Source: JAWLFY01 sp964462125 (GTDB taxonomy: Bacteria > Planctomycetota > Planctomycetia > Pirellulales > Pirellulaceae). From it: 11,624 bases of DNA. The DNA lies in assembly GCA_964462125.1 (NCBI GenBank), contig CAYWXT010000182.1:1-11624 (forward strand). Direction: 5' to 3'. Shown here one piece after another: positions 5,303-11,624 of this stretch; within the stretch, counting starts at the first letter, position 1, and each line of letters opens with the position of its first letter. The notes beneath the pieces are model-generated. The model saw only the letters and a program-made list of their open reading frames with translations, was not told where the DNA came from and did no database searches. The position numbers and the translations under genes are program-made.

Positions 5303-7990
5303 CTATTGGCTGGCCTCCAGGAACGCGATCAGATCTCGTAGCTCGCGATCGGTCAACGATTCGGTCAAGCCTTCGGGCATCAGCGATGTGGAGAGTTCGC
5401 GGCTCATTTCAATTTCCTCGCGGGCGAACCGCCGTTCCTGGCCCTGGTGGTCACGGAGGGTTTCGACATCGGCGGCGCCGCCGGTGCGAAGGTGAATGCC
5501 GGTGAAGACCTGGCCGTCGTGCAGAACCAACATCCGTGCACGGTACTCCGGGGCGACCTGTTGATTGGGCTGCAGCAACGACTCGACCAACCAGCGGCGG
5601 TCGGAGCTGCGGCCGACGGTGCTGAGGTCGGGACCGACCACGTTGCCGCGTCCGGAGTGCCGGTGGCAACTGGCGCACATCGCCAGGGGTGACTGATGAA
5701 AGATCCGCTCACCGGCGGCCGGATCGGCGGGGGAGTCAATCGCCTCGAGCCGCTGCAGCCACGCATCGACCTGTTCGGCGCCGGGCTGGTCGGTCGCGAG
5801 GTTTTCTCGGTCCAAGGCGGCGCGGACCATATCGGCTGAGTCGGCAAACGTCGCGGCGAGCTGGGAAAGCTCTTGGGCTTGCTGGTCGTTGAGTTCGGCC
5901 CCTCGCAGCGCCCGCAGCGCTTCCTCCCGCACGGTTTGATCTTCCGCGGCGGCCAAGGAAACCAACACATCGGCATGCGCTCTCGGAACCCGCGACAGCC
6001 CCGCGGTCGCCTCGGCCCGAAGCTCCCCCGCTTGACCCGGGTCAGTCGCGATGTCGACCAAGGCGGCGCGTGCCTGCGAGGTTCCTTGCCCGGCCAGGAC
6101 CCGCAACACTTCCAACGACAGTTTTCGGTCGCCGATTGACAACAGCTTTCGCAACTTGGCGACGGTCAACGCCTCGGGGAGCTCGAACGTCGGGGGCGAT
6201 CCGTCGTCCGCCGCGACCCGCGGAAGCGTCGGCAGCAGGCGAAGGGCGTACGCTTGGACTTGGGGTGAAGCGGTGTCGCTGGTGATCTGTTCCATCAGCT
6301 TTTCCCGATTGCGGACGCCATCGCCGGGCTGGCCCGAGAGTGTGTTCCAGGCCGCCATCAGCGCTTCAAACAGCCGGTAATCGAGCTCTGCGGCGCGGAG
6401 CATCTGTTCCACCGCCGACAGGTACTGCGTCAGGTTCTCGTCGGCGATCCACCGCAGAGTCTCGAAGCGGACCTCGCTGTCGGCGTCTTCAAGCAACCGC
6501 GCGATCCAGCGTTCCACCTCGACGCCAGCGTTCTCGTCTCGCGATGCGATCTTCAGCGCCTGTACCGCCGTCGCGCGGTCGATTGCCGTCCGGTCCTCGA
6601 TGTCGTCGAGGCCCCAACCGGCTGCGGTGCGGGTCAGCGCGTGCAGGGCGGCTTGGGCCAGAAACGGATCCTCGGCCGCTGCCAGCTGGAACAGTCGGTC
6701 CTGATCGGCGTGGTGGTCACCGGCCCGCAGCGCGGCCGCCAGTTTTGCCGCGTCGTTGGCTGGCTCGAACGGTCCCGTGTTGAGCCAGTCCGCTTCCTCA
6801 GGATCGATTTCCAGCTTCCAAACCCGGCCGTGGCCGTGCAGTTGGTAGGAGACATAGACCCAGTCGGTGAAGAAAAACGTGAGCGTTTCGGTCGATTCAC
6901 CACTGGCCGGCGCCTCGTCTTGTCGAGTCGGGGCGATGCAGACGGGTCGAAAATGATTGCCCCCTTGGGCCAACACCACTCGCTCGGTTGAAAAGCTGGC
7001 ACCGTCGCGGCGGAGCGGGTAAAAGTCGATGCGGTGATCGGTCCAGGTTGGCGCGAGCAATCCGTCACCGAGCGGTTGCACGCCGCAGGGGGCCTCGCCG
7101 GTAGGGTGCGTCATCGGCAGGGTGCCCCGCATCTCGCCGTTCCAGCAGACAAAGGGGTGATGCGCTTCGTTGCCGTACAACCGCTGGTAACCGTAGTCGC
7201 CTCCTTCGACCACATGCAGCAAGCGGCACGGCGGCCGGGCTCCCGGATCGTTGTCGACCGCGAAGATCTCGCCGTCCTCGCGCGCGACGACGCCGAACGG
7301 GTTCCAGAACCCACGGGCCACACGGTGCAGTCTTCGGCCGTCGGGGGAGCAACGAAAAATACCCCCCTCGCCGGTCCCCCGATGCGCTGTCCCGTCGCGG
7401 CCGGTCAACTTCCAAGCCGTCGCGTAGTTTTCGCCGAGCCCGAACATCAGGTCACCGCTGGGGTGCCACGCAAGTCCCGAAAGTCCGTTGTGCGGATAGT
7501 CGGCTTCGGTGTCCAAGACCGCGATCGCTTCTTCGACGTCCGCCTGGCCATCGCCGTCGGTGTCCTTGATCCGCAAGATCCGGCTCCGCTCAGCAAGGTA
7601 CACCCAGCCATCGGGTCCGAGTTCCAGATCCATCGTCGCGACAGTGGCGTTGTAGAACACCTGTCGGTGATCGGCCTGGCCATCGCCGTTGGGGTCGCTG
7701 AAGACGAGGACCTCATCGTGCGTCGGGCCGTCATAATCCTCGGGGCGAAAATGGGTGTGGGTTGCAACCGTCCACACGTTCCCCTCCGCATCGACATCGA
7801 CGCCGGTGGGGGTGACCAGGTCGGGGTGTTCGACGACTCTCGTCAACCGCACCCCCGGCTGCAAAATTTCGACCTCCGGATCTGGATCTGCCGCCAGGTT
7901 TACCGGTTCCTCGGCGAGGGTCACAGCCCAGAAAAGGGGGCTCACAAGCAACGGGACCGCCAGGAGAGTTCCGAGAACAATGCGACTCAT
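5303..7990 (-). CDS. Secreted PVC-type dehydrogenase with HEAT-like repeats and C-terminal cytochrome c domain
   Basis: This large secreted protein is of a kind highly expanded in Planctomycetes and Verrucomicrobia. The 895 residues read in order: signal peptide (about 1-26, hydrophobic 5-26, cleavage near LAEEP); a beta-propeller of the glucose/sorbosone-dehydrogenase type (about 45-395) with the family's ATHTHF (76-81), HNGLSGLAWHPSGDLMFGLGE (167-187), GFWNPFG (227-233) and DNDPGARPPCRLLHV (246-260); alpha-helical HEAT-like repeats (about 410-725); and a haem-c domain (about 755-893) with CASCH (772-776) and a likely axial Met in SLMPEGL (869-875). Two Asp-rich loops, DPNGDGQAD (99-107) and DTDGDGQAD (143-151), look calcium-binding. 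It presumably oxidises a sugar or similar compound and passes electrons to the haem; the substrate is unknown. ATG 7990 was chosen because it begins the signal peptide; the frame stays open to 8194, but that part is repeat DNA. Confidence 0.95.
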   Translation of the reverse strand: MSRIVLGTLLAVPLLVSPLFWAVTLAEEPVNLAADPDPEVEILQPGVRLTRVVEHPDLVTPTGVDVDAEGNVWTVATHTHFRPEDYDGPTHDEVLVFSDPNGDGQADHRQVFYNATVATMDLELGPDGWVYLAERSRILRIKDTDGDGQADVEEAIAVLDTEADYPHNGLSGLAWHPSGDLMFGLGENYATAWKLTGRDGTAHRGTGEGGIFRCSPDGRRLHRVARGFWNPFGVVAREDGEIFAVDNDPGARPPCRLLHVVEGGDYGYQRLYGNEAHHPFVCWNGEMRGTLPMTHPTGEAPCGVQPLGDGLLAPTWTDHRIDFYPLRRDGASFSTERVVLAQGGNHFRPVCIAPTRQDEAPASGESTETLTFFFTDWVYVSYQLHGHGRVWKLEIDPEEADWLNTGPFEPANDAAKLAAALRAGDHHADQDRLFQLAAAEDPFLAQAALHALTRTAAGWGLDDIEDRTAIDRATAVQALKIASRDENAGVEVERWIARLLEDADSEVRFETLRWIADENLTQYLSAVEQMLRAAELDYRLFEALMAAWNTLSGQPGDGVRNREKLMEQITSDTASPQVQAYALRLLPTLPRVAADDGSPPTFELPEALTVAKLRKLLSIGDRKLSLEVLRVLAGQGTSQARAALVDIATDPGQAGELRAEATAGLSRVPRAHADVLVSLAAAEDQTVREEALRALRGAELNDQQAQELSQLAATFADSADMVRAALDRENLATDQPGAEQVDAWLQRLEAIDSPADPAAGERIFHQSPLAMCASCHRHSGRGNVVGPDLSTVGRSSDRRWLVESLLQPNQQVAPEYRARMLVLHDGQVFTGIHLRTGGAADVETLRDHQGQERRFAREEIEMSRELSTSLMPEGLTESLTDRELRDLIAFLEASQ

Positions 7991-8016
7991 GCTATCATCC
8001 GGCAAAAGAAAAACGG

Positions 8017-8078
8017 AGCACAGGCAGCCTGCCTGCCAGCAAACTTTCCCCAACGTAGCACAGGCTGCCAACCTGTCG
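8017..8078. repeat. Pair of palindromic repeats in a divergent promoter region
   Basis: Two related units begin with AGCACAGGC at 8017 and 8057, exactly 40 bp apart. In the first, CAGGCA-GCC-TGCCTG (8021-8035) forms a perfect 6-bp stem. In the second, ACAGG (8060-8064) and CCTGT (8072-8076) form a shorter stem. Similar 'GTAGCACAGGCTGCCAGCCTG'-like intergenic elements are, as I recall, frequent in Pirellulaceae genomes, so this is likely a dispersed REP-like element rather than a gene-specific operator. It lies between the dehydrogenase and the M24 peptidase, within a 161-bp region that must hold both promoters. Confidence 0.65.
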
Positions 8079-8151
8079 TTACAACGGGAGCACCAACTCC
8101 CATCGACTTCCCGCCCCTTCATACCACCAGATGCCAGAGCAGCGAGATCGC

Positions 8152-9285
8152 ATGACCACGTACGTGATGGCCGGGGTTGCCGAGAAAAACGCATCGCTGT
8201 TCCGGCGAATCGGCGTCCCCTTGGGTGACCCGGCCGCCTGGATCGAAACCGACGGCGAATCGATGGCGATGGTACGGGACCTGGAGATGGACCGGGTTCG
8301 CGAGCAGGCTGTCGTGGACGTGGTGACCTGTCCTGCCGAGTATTCTCCCGCCTCGGGCCTGAGCCCGGATCGTGAGACGGCGACCGCCGAGGCGGTGGTG
8401 GAGTTTTTGCAACAGCGGCAGGTGGTCACCGTCACGACCGACCGCACGCTACCGTATCTGTTCGCTTGGCATTTGCTGGAAGCCGGGATCCGGGTGGAGT
8501 ATGACGCGTCGCGCGGCGTGGTCGATCGCCGCAGCAAGAGCGATGAAGAGATCGAGTCGCTCCGCCGAGCCCAGGCGGTGACCGAAGAGGTGATGCGGGT
8601 ACTTTGCGAAACCGTCGCCACCGCCACCGCCGCGACCGATGGGCAGCTGCACCATGAAGGCGTGCCGCTGACCAGCGACCGGCTCCGCACCCAGGCGGCC
8701 ATTGAGTTCCTGCATCACGGGTTTTCGATGAGCCAAGGGGCGATCGTCGCCACGCCGCCGGAGGTCGCCGACTGCCATCATTCGGGCTCCGGGCCGGTGC
8801 GAACCGGAATCCCCGTCGTGATCGACTTGTTCCCGCGCGACGAGAGTTCACGATTCTGGGGGGACTGCACCCGGACCGTTGTGCACGGGGAGCCGAGTGA
8901 GGCGGTGAAACGGATGCACGCGGCGGTGCTGGAGGCGAAGGGCGCCTGCGCGGAATTGCTCACCCCAGGACAAACCGCCGACGCGGCCCATCGGGCGGCT
9001 GAAGATACGCTGCTGCGACACGGCTATCATCGTTCTCGCGGGACGATCACCGATGAGCCAAGTATCCAACACGGCACCGGCCACGGCATTGGGCTCGAAC
9101 TCCACGAGCCGATCCTGCTCGACGCCGGCGGGGAAGAGATGCTTCGGGGGGAAGTCTTCACGGTCGAGCCTGGTCTGTATGGCCGTATCGACGGTGGCGT
9201 CCGCGTGGAGGACATGCTGGTGGTCGCCGCCGGCGGGCCGAGAAACCTCAACCGCCTCCACGAAGGGCTCGATTGGAGACCCTGA
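8152..9285 (+). CDS. M24-family metallopeptidase, Xaa-Pro aminopeptidase-like
   Basis: This is a cytoplasmic pita-bread-fold metallopeptidase of family M24, which would remove N-terminal residues next to proline or act as a proline dipeptidase. It has 377 residues from ATG 8152. Residues 1-125 form the variable N-terminal domain, and the catalytic domain follows RSKSDEEIESLRRA (127-140), a usual linker. All five metal ligands are present: Asp225 (VVIDLFPR), Asp238 (GDCTRT), His311 (HGTGHGIGLELHE, 307-319), Glu339 (VEPGLY) and Glu353 (RVEDM). His209/210 (DCHHSG) and His318 match the substrate-binding histidines. The upstream in-frame ATG at 8131 is possible; 8152 is preferred because the protein then starts close to the fold, but neither has a strong ribosome binding site. 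The methyltransferase gene begins 27 bp downstream and is probably in the same transcript. Pseudo-enzyme status is unlikely with all ligands intact. Confidence 0.92.
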   Translation: MTTYVMAGVAEKNASLFRRIGVPLGDPAAWIETDGESMAMVRDLEMDRVREQAVVDVVTCPAEYSPASGLSPDRETATAEAVVEFLQQRQVVTVTTDRTLPYLFAWHLLEAGIRVEYDASRGVVDRRSKSDEEIESLRRAQAVTEEVMRVLCETVATATAATDGQLHHEGVPLTSDRLRTQAAIEFLHHGFSMSQGAIVATPPEVADCHHSGSGPVRTGIPVVIDLFPRDESSRFWGDCTRTVVHGEPSEAVKRMHAAVLEAKGACAELLTPGQTADAAHRAAEDTLLRHGYHRSRGTITDEPSIQHGTGHGIGLELHEPILLDAGGEEMLRGEVFTVEPGLYGRIDGGVRVEDMLVVAAGGPRNLNRLHEGLDWRP

Positions 9286-9312
9286 ACCCCCTGGGAATTG
9301 CGACGCCAACGG

Positions 9313-10284
9313 ATGCCCGACATCGTCGACCTATTTTGCGGGATTGGGGGCGTCGCCGAAGCGACCCGCGATGATCTCGACACACCGACCGGCCCCGACG
9401 CGCGTGCCGGCAGCGATGGGGACGCATTTCGCGTTGTCGCTGCGCTCGATGTCGACCGGCGTGTCGGACCGATCTACGCGGTCAACCACGGGGTAGAGCC
9501 CCGGCACCGGACGCTGGAATCGATCGACGAGATCCCGGCAGCGGACCTGTGGTGGCTCTCACCACCCTGCCAGCCCTACACCAGCCGCGGACGTCGATTG
9601 CAGGAAGACGACCCCCGCAGCGCAGCGCTGCAACACCTGATTGATCGCCTCGACCGCCAGCGACCGCGGTGGATGATTCTTGAAAACGTCCCCCCTTTCG
9701 CCGGGTCGGCCCATCATCGGCGACTGACGGCGGTACTGCGGCAGGCCGGCTACGTCGTGGCGGAGGACGTCCTCTGTCCGACGGCGTGGGGCGTGCCGAT
9801 GCGCCGCCCGCGGTTTTATCTCCGCGCCGCCCGTGACGGCGAACGCCTTGCGGAGGTGACGCCGGTGAAAGACCCGCGCCCCATCACCCAATTCCTCGAC
9901 GAGTCGGCTTGGGAGGATGCCACCTTGCGGTTGGACGAGCGGCAGTTCCGCCGTTTCGCTCCCGCGATGCGGCTGGTCGATGCGGACCGATCAGCGGCCG
10001 TCGCCAGCTGCTTCACCTCCGCCTACGGCCGAAGTCCGGTTCGCGCGGGAAGCTACCTTTGCCGCGGTGCAGAATCAGGGATCCGCCGTTTTTCGCCCCG
10101 CGAGATCGCTCGGCTGATGGGCTTCCGCGACGATTTTTGGTGGCCCAAGCAACTTGACTCCCGAGCCCGTTACCGGTTGTTGGGCAACGCCCTGTCGGTG
10201 ACCGTCGTTCGAGCGCTGCTGCGTTCCCTTGGAGAGGCGGGGTTTCGGTCAAGAGTCCCACCCGGCAGAACCGATGCAACCTGA
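9313..10284 (+). CDS. Cytosine-C5 methyltransferase, Dnmt2/TRDMT1-like (probable tRNA methyltransferase)
   Basis: This is an AdoMet-dependent cytosine-C5 methyltransferase of 323 residues. Motif I is DLFCGIGG (6-13), motif II VVAALDVD (41-48), motif IV SPPCQPYT (83-90, catalytic Cys86), motif VI LENVPPF (123-129), motif VIII MRRPRFYL (163-170) and motif X YRLLGNALSV (287-296). The region between VIII and X is only ~115 residues and contains CFTSAYG (233-239), corresponding to the CFTKGYG motif typical of Dnmt2. Other Dnmt2-like blocks are CPTAWGVP (155-162) and SPREIARLMGF (261-271). Dnmt2 enzymes methylate C38 of tRNA (Asp in eukaryotes, Glu in Geobacter); the same role is inferred here. An insertion of ~15 residues lies between motifs I and II. 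ATG 9313 is preferred over TTG 9298. There is no restriction enzyme gene nearby. The alternative is a solitary DNA methyltransferase. Confidence 0.85.
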   Translation: MPDIVDLFCGIGGVAEATRDDLDTPTGPDARAGSDGDAFRVVAALDVDRRVGPIYAVNHGVEPRHRTLESIDEIPAADLWWLSPPCQPYTSRGRRLQEDDPRSAALQHLIDRLDRQRPRWMILENVPPFAGSAHHRRLTAVLRQAGYVVAEDVLCPTAWGVPMRRPRFYLRAARDGERLAEVTPVKDPRPITQFLDESAWEDATLRLDERQFRRFAPAMRLVDADRSAAVASCFTSAYGRSPVRAGSYLCRGAESGIRRFSPREIARLMGFRDDFWWPKQLDSRARYRLLGNALSVTVVRALLRSLGEAGFRSRVPPGRTDAT

Positions 10285-10340
10285 AAGGATCCGTGAAGAC
10301 TTCCCTCGAACGCAGCAATTCCGAATGAGGGGAGAACCGA

Positions 10341-10344
10341 GAGG
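10341..10344 (+). promoter_or_regulatory. Ribosome binding site for the TolC-like gene
   Basis: GAGG, inside a purine-rich GAGAGGGGA stretch, lies 8 nt before GTG at 10353. It fixes the start together with the in-frame TGA at 10326-10328. Confidence 0.55.
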
Positions 10345-10352
10345 GGACGCTT

Positions 10353-11624
10353 GTGCAAGGTCAATCATTGGGGGTGATAGCCTCTGTCGTCGCGATTGTC
10401 GGCTGCGCCACGCCTCCGACCCCACCGGCAGAGTATGCGGAGACGACGTCGCGGTTACAGAATGCGGCGGCATCGATCGAGTTCGAGCCTTCGGTGACGC
10501 TTCCTGAAGAGCCAGCGTTGCACGGCGCGCACCCGGCTGACTTCTACGTTGATGTGGCCCTGGAACGAAACCCGGCCATTCATGCGGCACGCGAATCGGT
10601 GGCGGCCGAGGCTCAGGTGATTCCCCAGGTCACCGCCTTGGACGATCCGATGCTGTCGGACACGTTCATGCCGATTTCCGCCCATGGACTCCAAACCGCC
10701 GCTGGCCGAGCGACCAATACGCTGACGTTTTCGCAAAAGTTTCCCTGGTTCGGCAAATTGCGGATCCGGGGCGAAGTCGCCGAGCAGGAGGTTCAGGTCG
10801 CCCTGGCTCGGCTGGCGCAGAGCGAGCTCGAAGTGGTCGAAGAGGTGCGGTTGGCGTATTACGAGTTGTACTTCACCCAGCGGGCGACGGAGATCACCGA
10901 GGAAAATCGGGAGCTGCTGGAATTACTTCTGGACATTGCCGACTCGCGCTACCGAACCGGGGCGGTCAGCCAGCAGGATGTGCTGCGGGCCCAGGTGGAA
11001 CTGGACCGGGTCGATGACCGTCTGATTGGCCTGCGGCGATCGCAGGAACAGTTGCAGGCGGACTTGGCGAGTCTACTGCACACCGCGCCGAACGCGACCC
11101 CGGAGGCACTGCCGGAGCTTGAGCCGTCGTCGGTTCCGGCCCAGATCGACGAGCTATACGACCTCGCCGTCCGCTGCCGTCCGGAGCTGCAAGAACGGCT
11201 GGCGGCCGTTGTGCGGGAGCAACGCAAGGAGGAGTTGGCTCAATTGCAATACGCTCCCGATGTCACCATGGGGATGAGCTGGCAGTCGCTGACCACCCGT
11301 GACGCGCTCTCGGGCGTTGCCAATGGAAACGACAACCTGATGTTCACCGTGGGGGTCAATCTGCCGATCTGGCGAGACAAGCTGCGGGCCGGCGTGAACG
11401 AGGCCCGGCAGCGCACCGTGGAGAACGCTCGCCGCTATGATGCCACTCGCGATGACACCTTTCGCCGCATTCGCCGCCTGACCGTCCAGGCCAGGACGAT
11501 GGAACAGCAACTGGAGTTGTTTCGTGAAAACATCATCCCGCGAGCCGAACAGACGCTGCAAATCTCGATCGCCGACTACGACGTCGGCCGCATCGACTTC
11601 CTCACCCTGATCGATAACTGGACC
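10353..11624 (+). CDS. TolC-family outer-membrane efflux lipoprotein, partial: C-terminus beyond right edge
   Basis: This is the outer-membrane channel of a tripartite efflux system (CusC/CzcC-like by general resemblance). The 424 codons visible have no stop. A short signal with lipobox IVGC (15-18, lipidated Cys18) is followed by a Pro-rich linker, then two outer-membrane-efflux repeats, about 63-245 and 263 onward. Typical elements are ALERNPAI (69-76), FSQKFPWFGKL (126-136), SRYRTGAVSQQDVLRAQVEL (198-217), LAVRCRPEL (271-279), FTVGVNLPIW (331-340) and ADYDVGRIDFLTLIDNW (407-423). Long coiled-coil helices lie between them. The GTG start at 10353 follows GAGG at 10341-10344 with 8 nt spacing, and an in-frame TGA at 10326 rules out an earlier start. 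The signal lacks the usual Lys/Arg at its N-terminus. Membrane-fusion and RND pump genes would be expected to the right. Confidence 0.94.
   Translation, partial: MQGQSLGVIASVVAIVGCATPPTPPAEYAETTSRLQNAAASIEFEPSVTLPEEPALHGAHPADFYVDVALERNPAIHAARESVAAEAQVIPQVTALDDPMLSDTFMPISAHGLQTAAGRATNTLTFSQKFPWFGKLRIRGEVAEQEVQVALARLAQSELEVVEEVRLAYYELYFTQRATEITEENRELLELLLDIADSRYRTGAVSQQDVLRAQVELDRVDDRLIGLRRSQEQLQADLASLLHTAPNATPEALPELEPSSVPAQIDELYDLAVRCRPELQERLAAVVREQRKEELAQLQYAPDVTMGMSWQSLTTRDALSGVANGNDNLMFTVGVNLPIWRDKLRAGVNEARQRTVENARRYDATRDDTFRRIRRLTVQARTMEQQLELFRENIIPRAEQTLQISIADYDVGRIDFLTLIDNWT

Noticed and set aside
7034..8155. Plus-strand open frame of 373 codons
   Set aside because: It is antisense to the dehydrogenase propeller, which has a signal peptide and family motifs on the minus strand.
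7991..8194. N-terminal extension of the dehydrogenase to 8194
   Set aside because: It would run through palindromic repeats and bury the signal peptide starting at 7990.
10229..10507. Plus-strand open frame of 92 codons across the methyltransferase/TolC junction
   Set aside because: It is out of frame with both proteins, which have recognisable motifs on each side.
1..11624. CRISPR array, tRNA, rRNA, prophage or defence island
   Set aside because: No regularly spaced repeats, RNA gene sequences, integrase, phage structural genes or restriction partner were seen; the Dnmt2-like gene alone does not make a defence system.

Overview
The window looks like chromosomal DNA from a planctomycete, probably of the Pirellulaceae (Rhodopirellula-like) type. 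This rests on GC-rich DNA, weak or absent Shine-Dalgarno sites, and above all on a large secreted protein that combines a beta-propeller 'PVC-type dehydrogenase' domain, HEAT-like repeats and a C-terminal haem-c domain, an architecture typical of Planctomycetes and Verrucomicrobia. Short dispersed-looking repeats between genes fit the same picture. No rRNA, tRNA, CRISPR array or intact mobile element was seen.

Layout. Positions 1-1186 (minus) hold the N-terminal 395 residues of a two-domain sugar ABC transporter ATPase of the RbsA/XylG/MglA type, which runs off the left edge. A 298-bp divergent region with short direct repeats separates it from 1485-2876 (plus), a soluble histidine kinase with an unrecognised C-terminal extension of about 200 residues. 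After a 293-bp gap with two short tandem repeats comes 3170-4636 (plus), a GntP-family gluconate-type permease. It converges on a two-gene minus-strand unit: a PVC-type dehydrogenase/cytochrome c (5303-7990) and, 45 bp downstream, a YciA-like acyl-CoA thioesterase (4829-5257). The 192 bp between the converging genes contain hairpins and a possible remnant of an ISL3-type transposase. A 161-bp divergent region with a palindromic repeat pair separates the dehydrogenase from 8152-9285 (plus), an M24 Xaa-Pro-aminopeptidase-like protein. This is followed at 27 bp by 9313-10284 (plus), a cytosine-C5 methyltransferase whose motifs match the Dnmt2/TRDMT1 tRNA methyltransferase group rather than ordinary restriction-modification enzymes. 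At 10353 a TolC-family outer-membrane efflux lipoprotein begins (plus) and runs off the right edge.

How the genes fit together. The ABC ATPase and the GntP permease both suggest uptake of sugars or sugar acids, but they lie on opposite strands with other genes between them and need not be co-regulated. The kinase has no response regulator partner in the window. The peptidase and methyltransferase are probably co-transcribed. The TolC-like gene probably starts an efflux operon (RND type by resemblance) continuing beyond the window. The most interesting item is the Dnmt2-like methyltransferase. No obvious defence island or new multi-gene system is visible.
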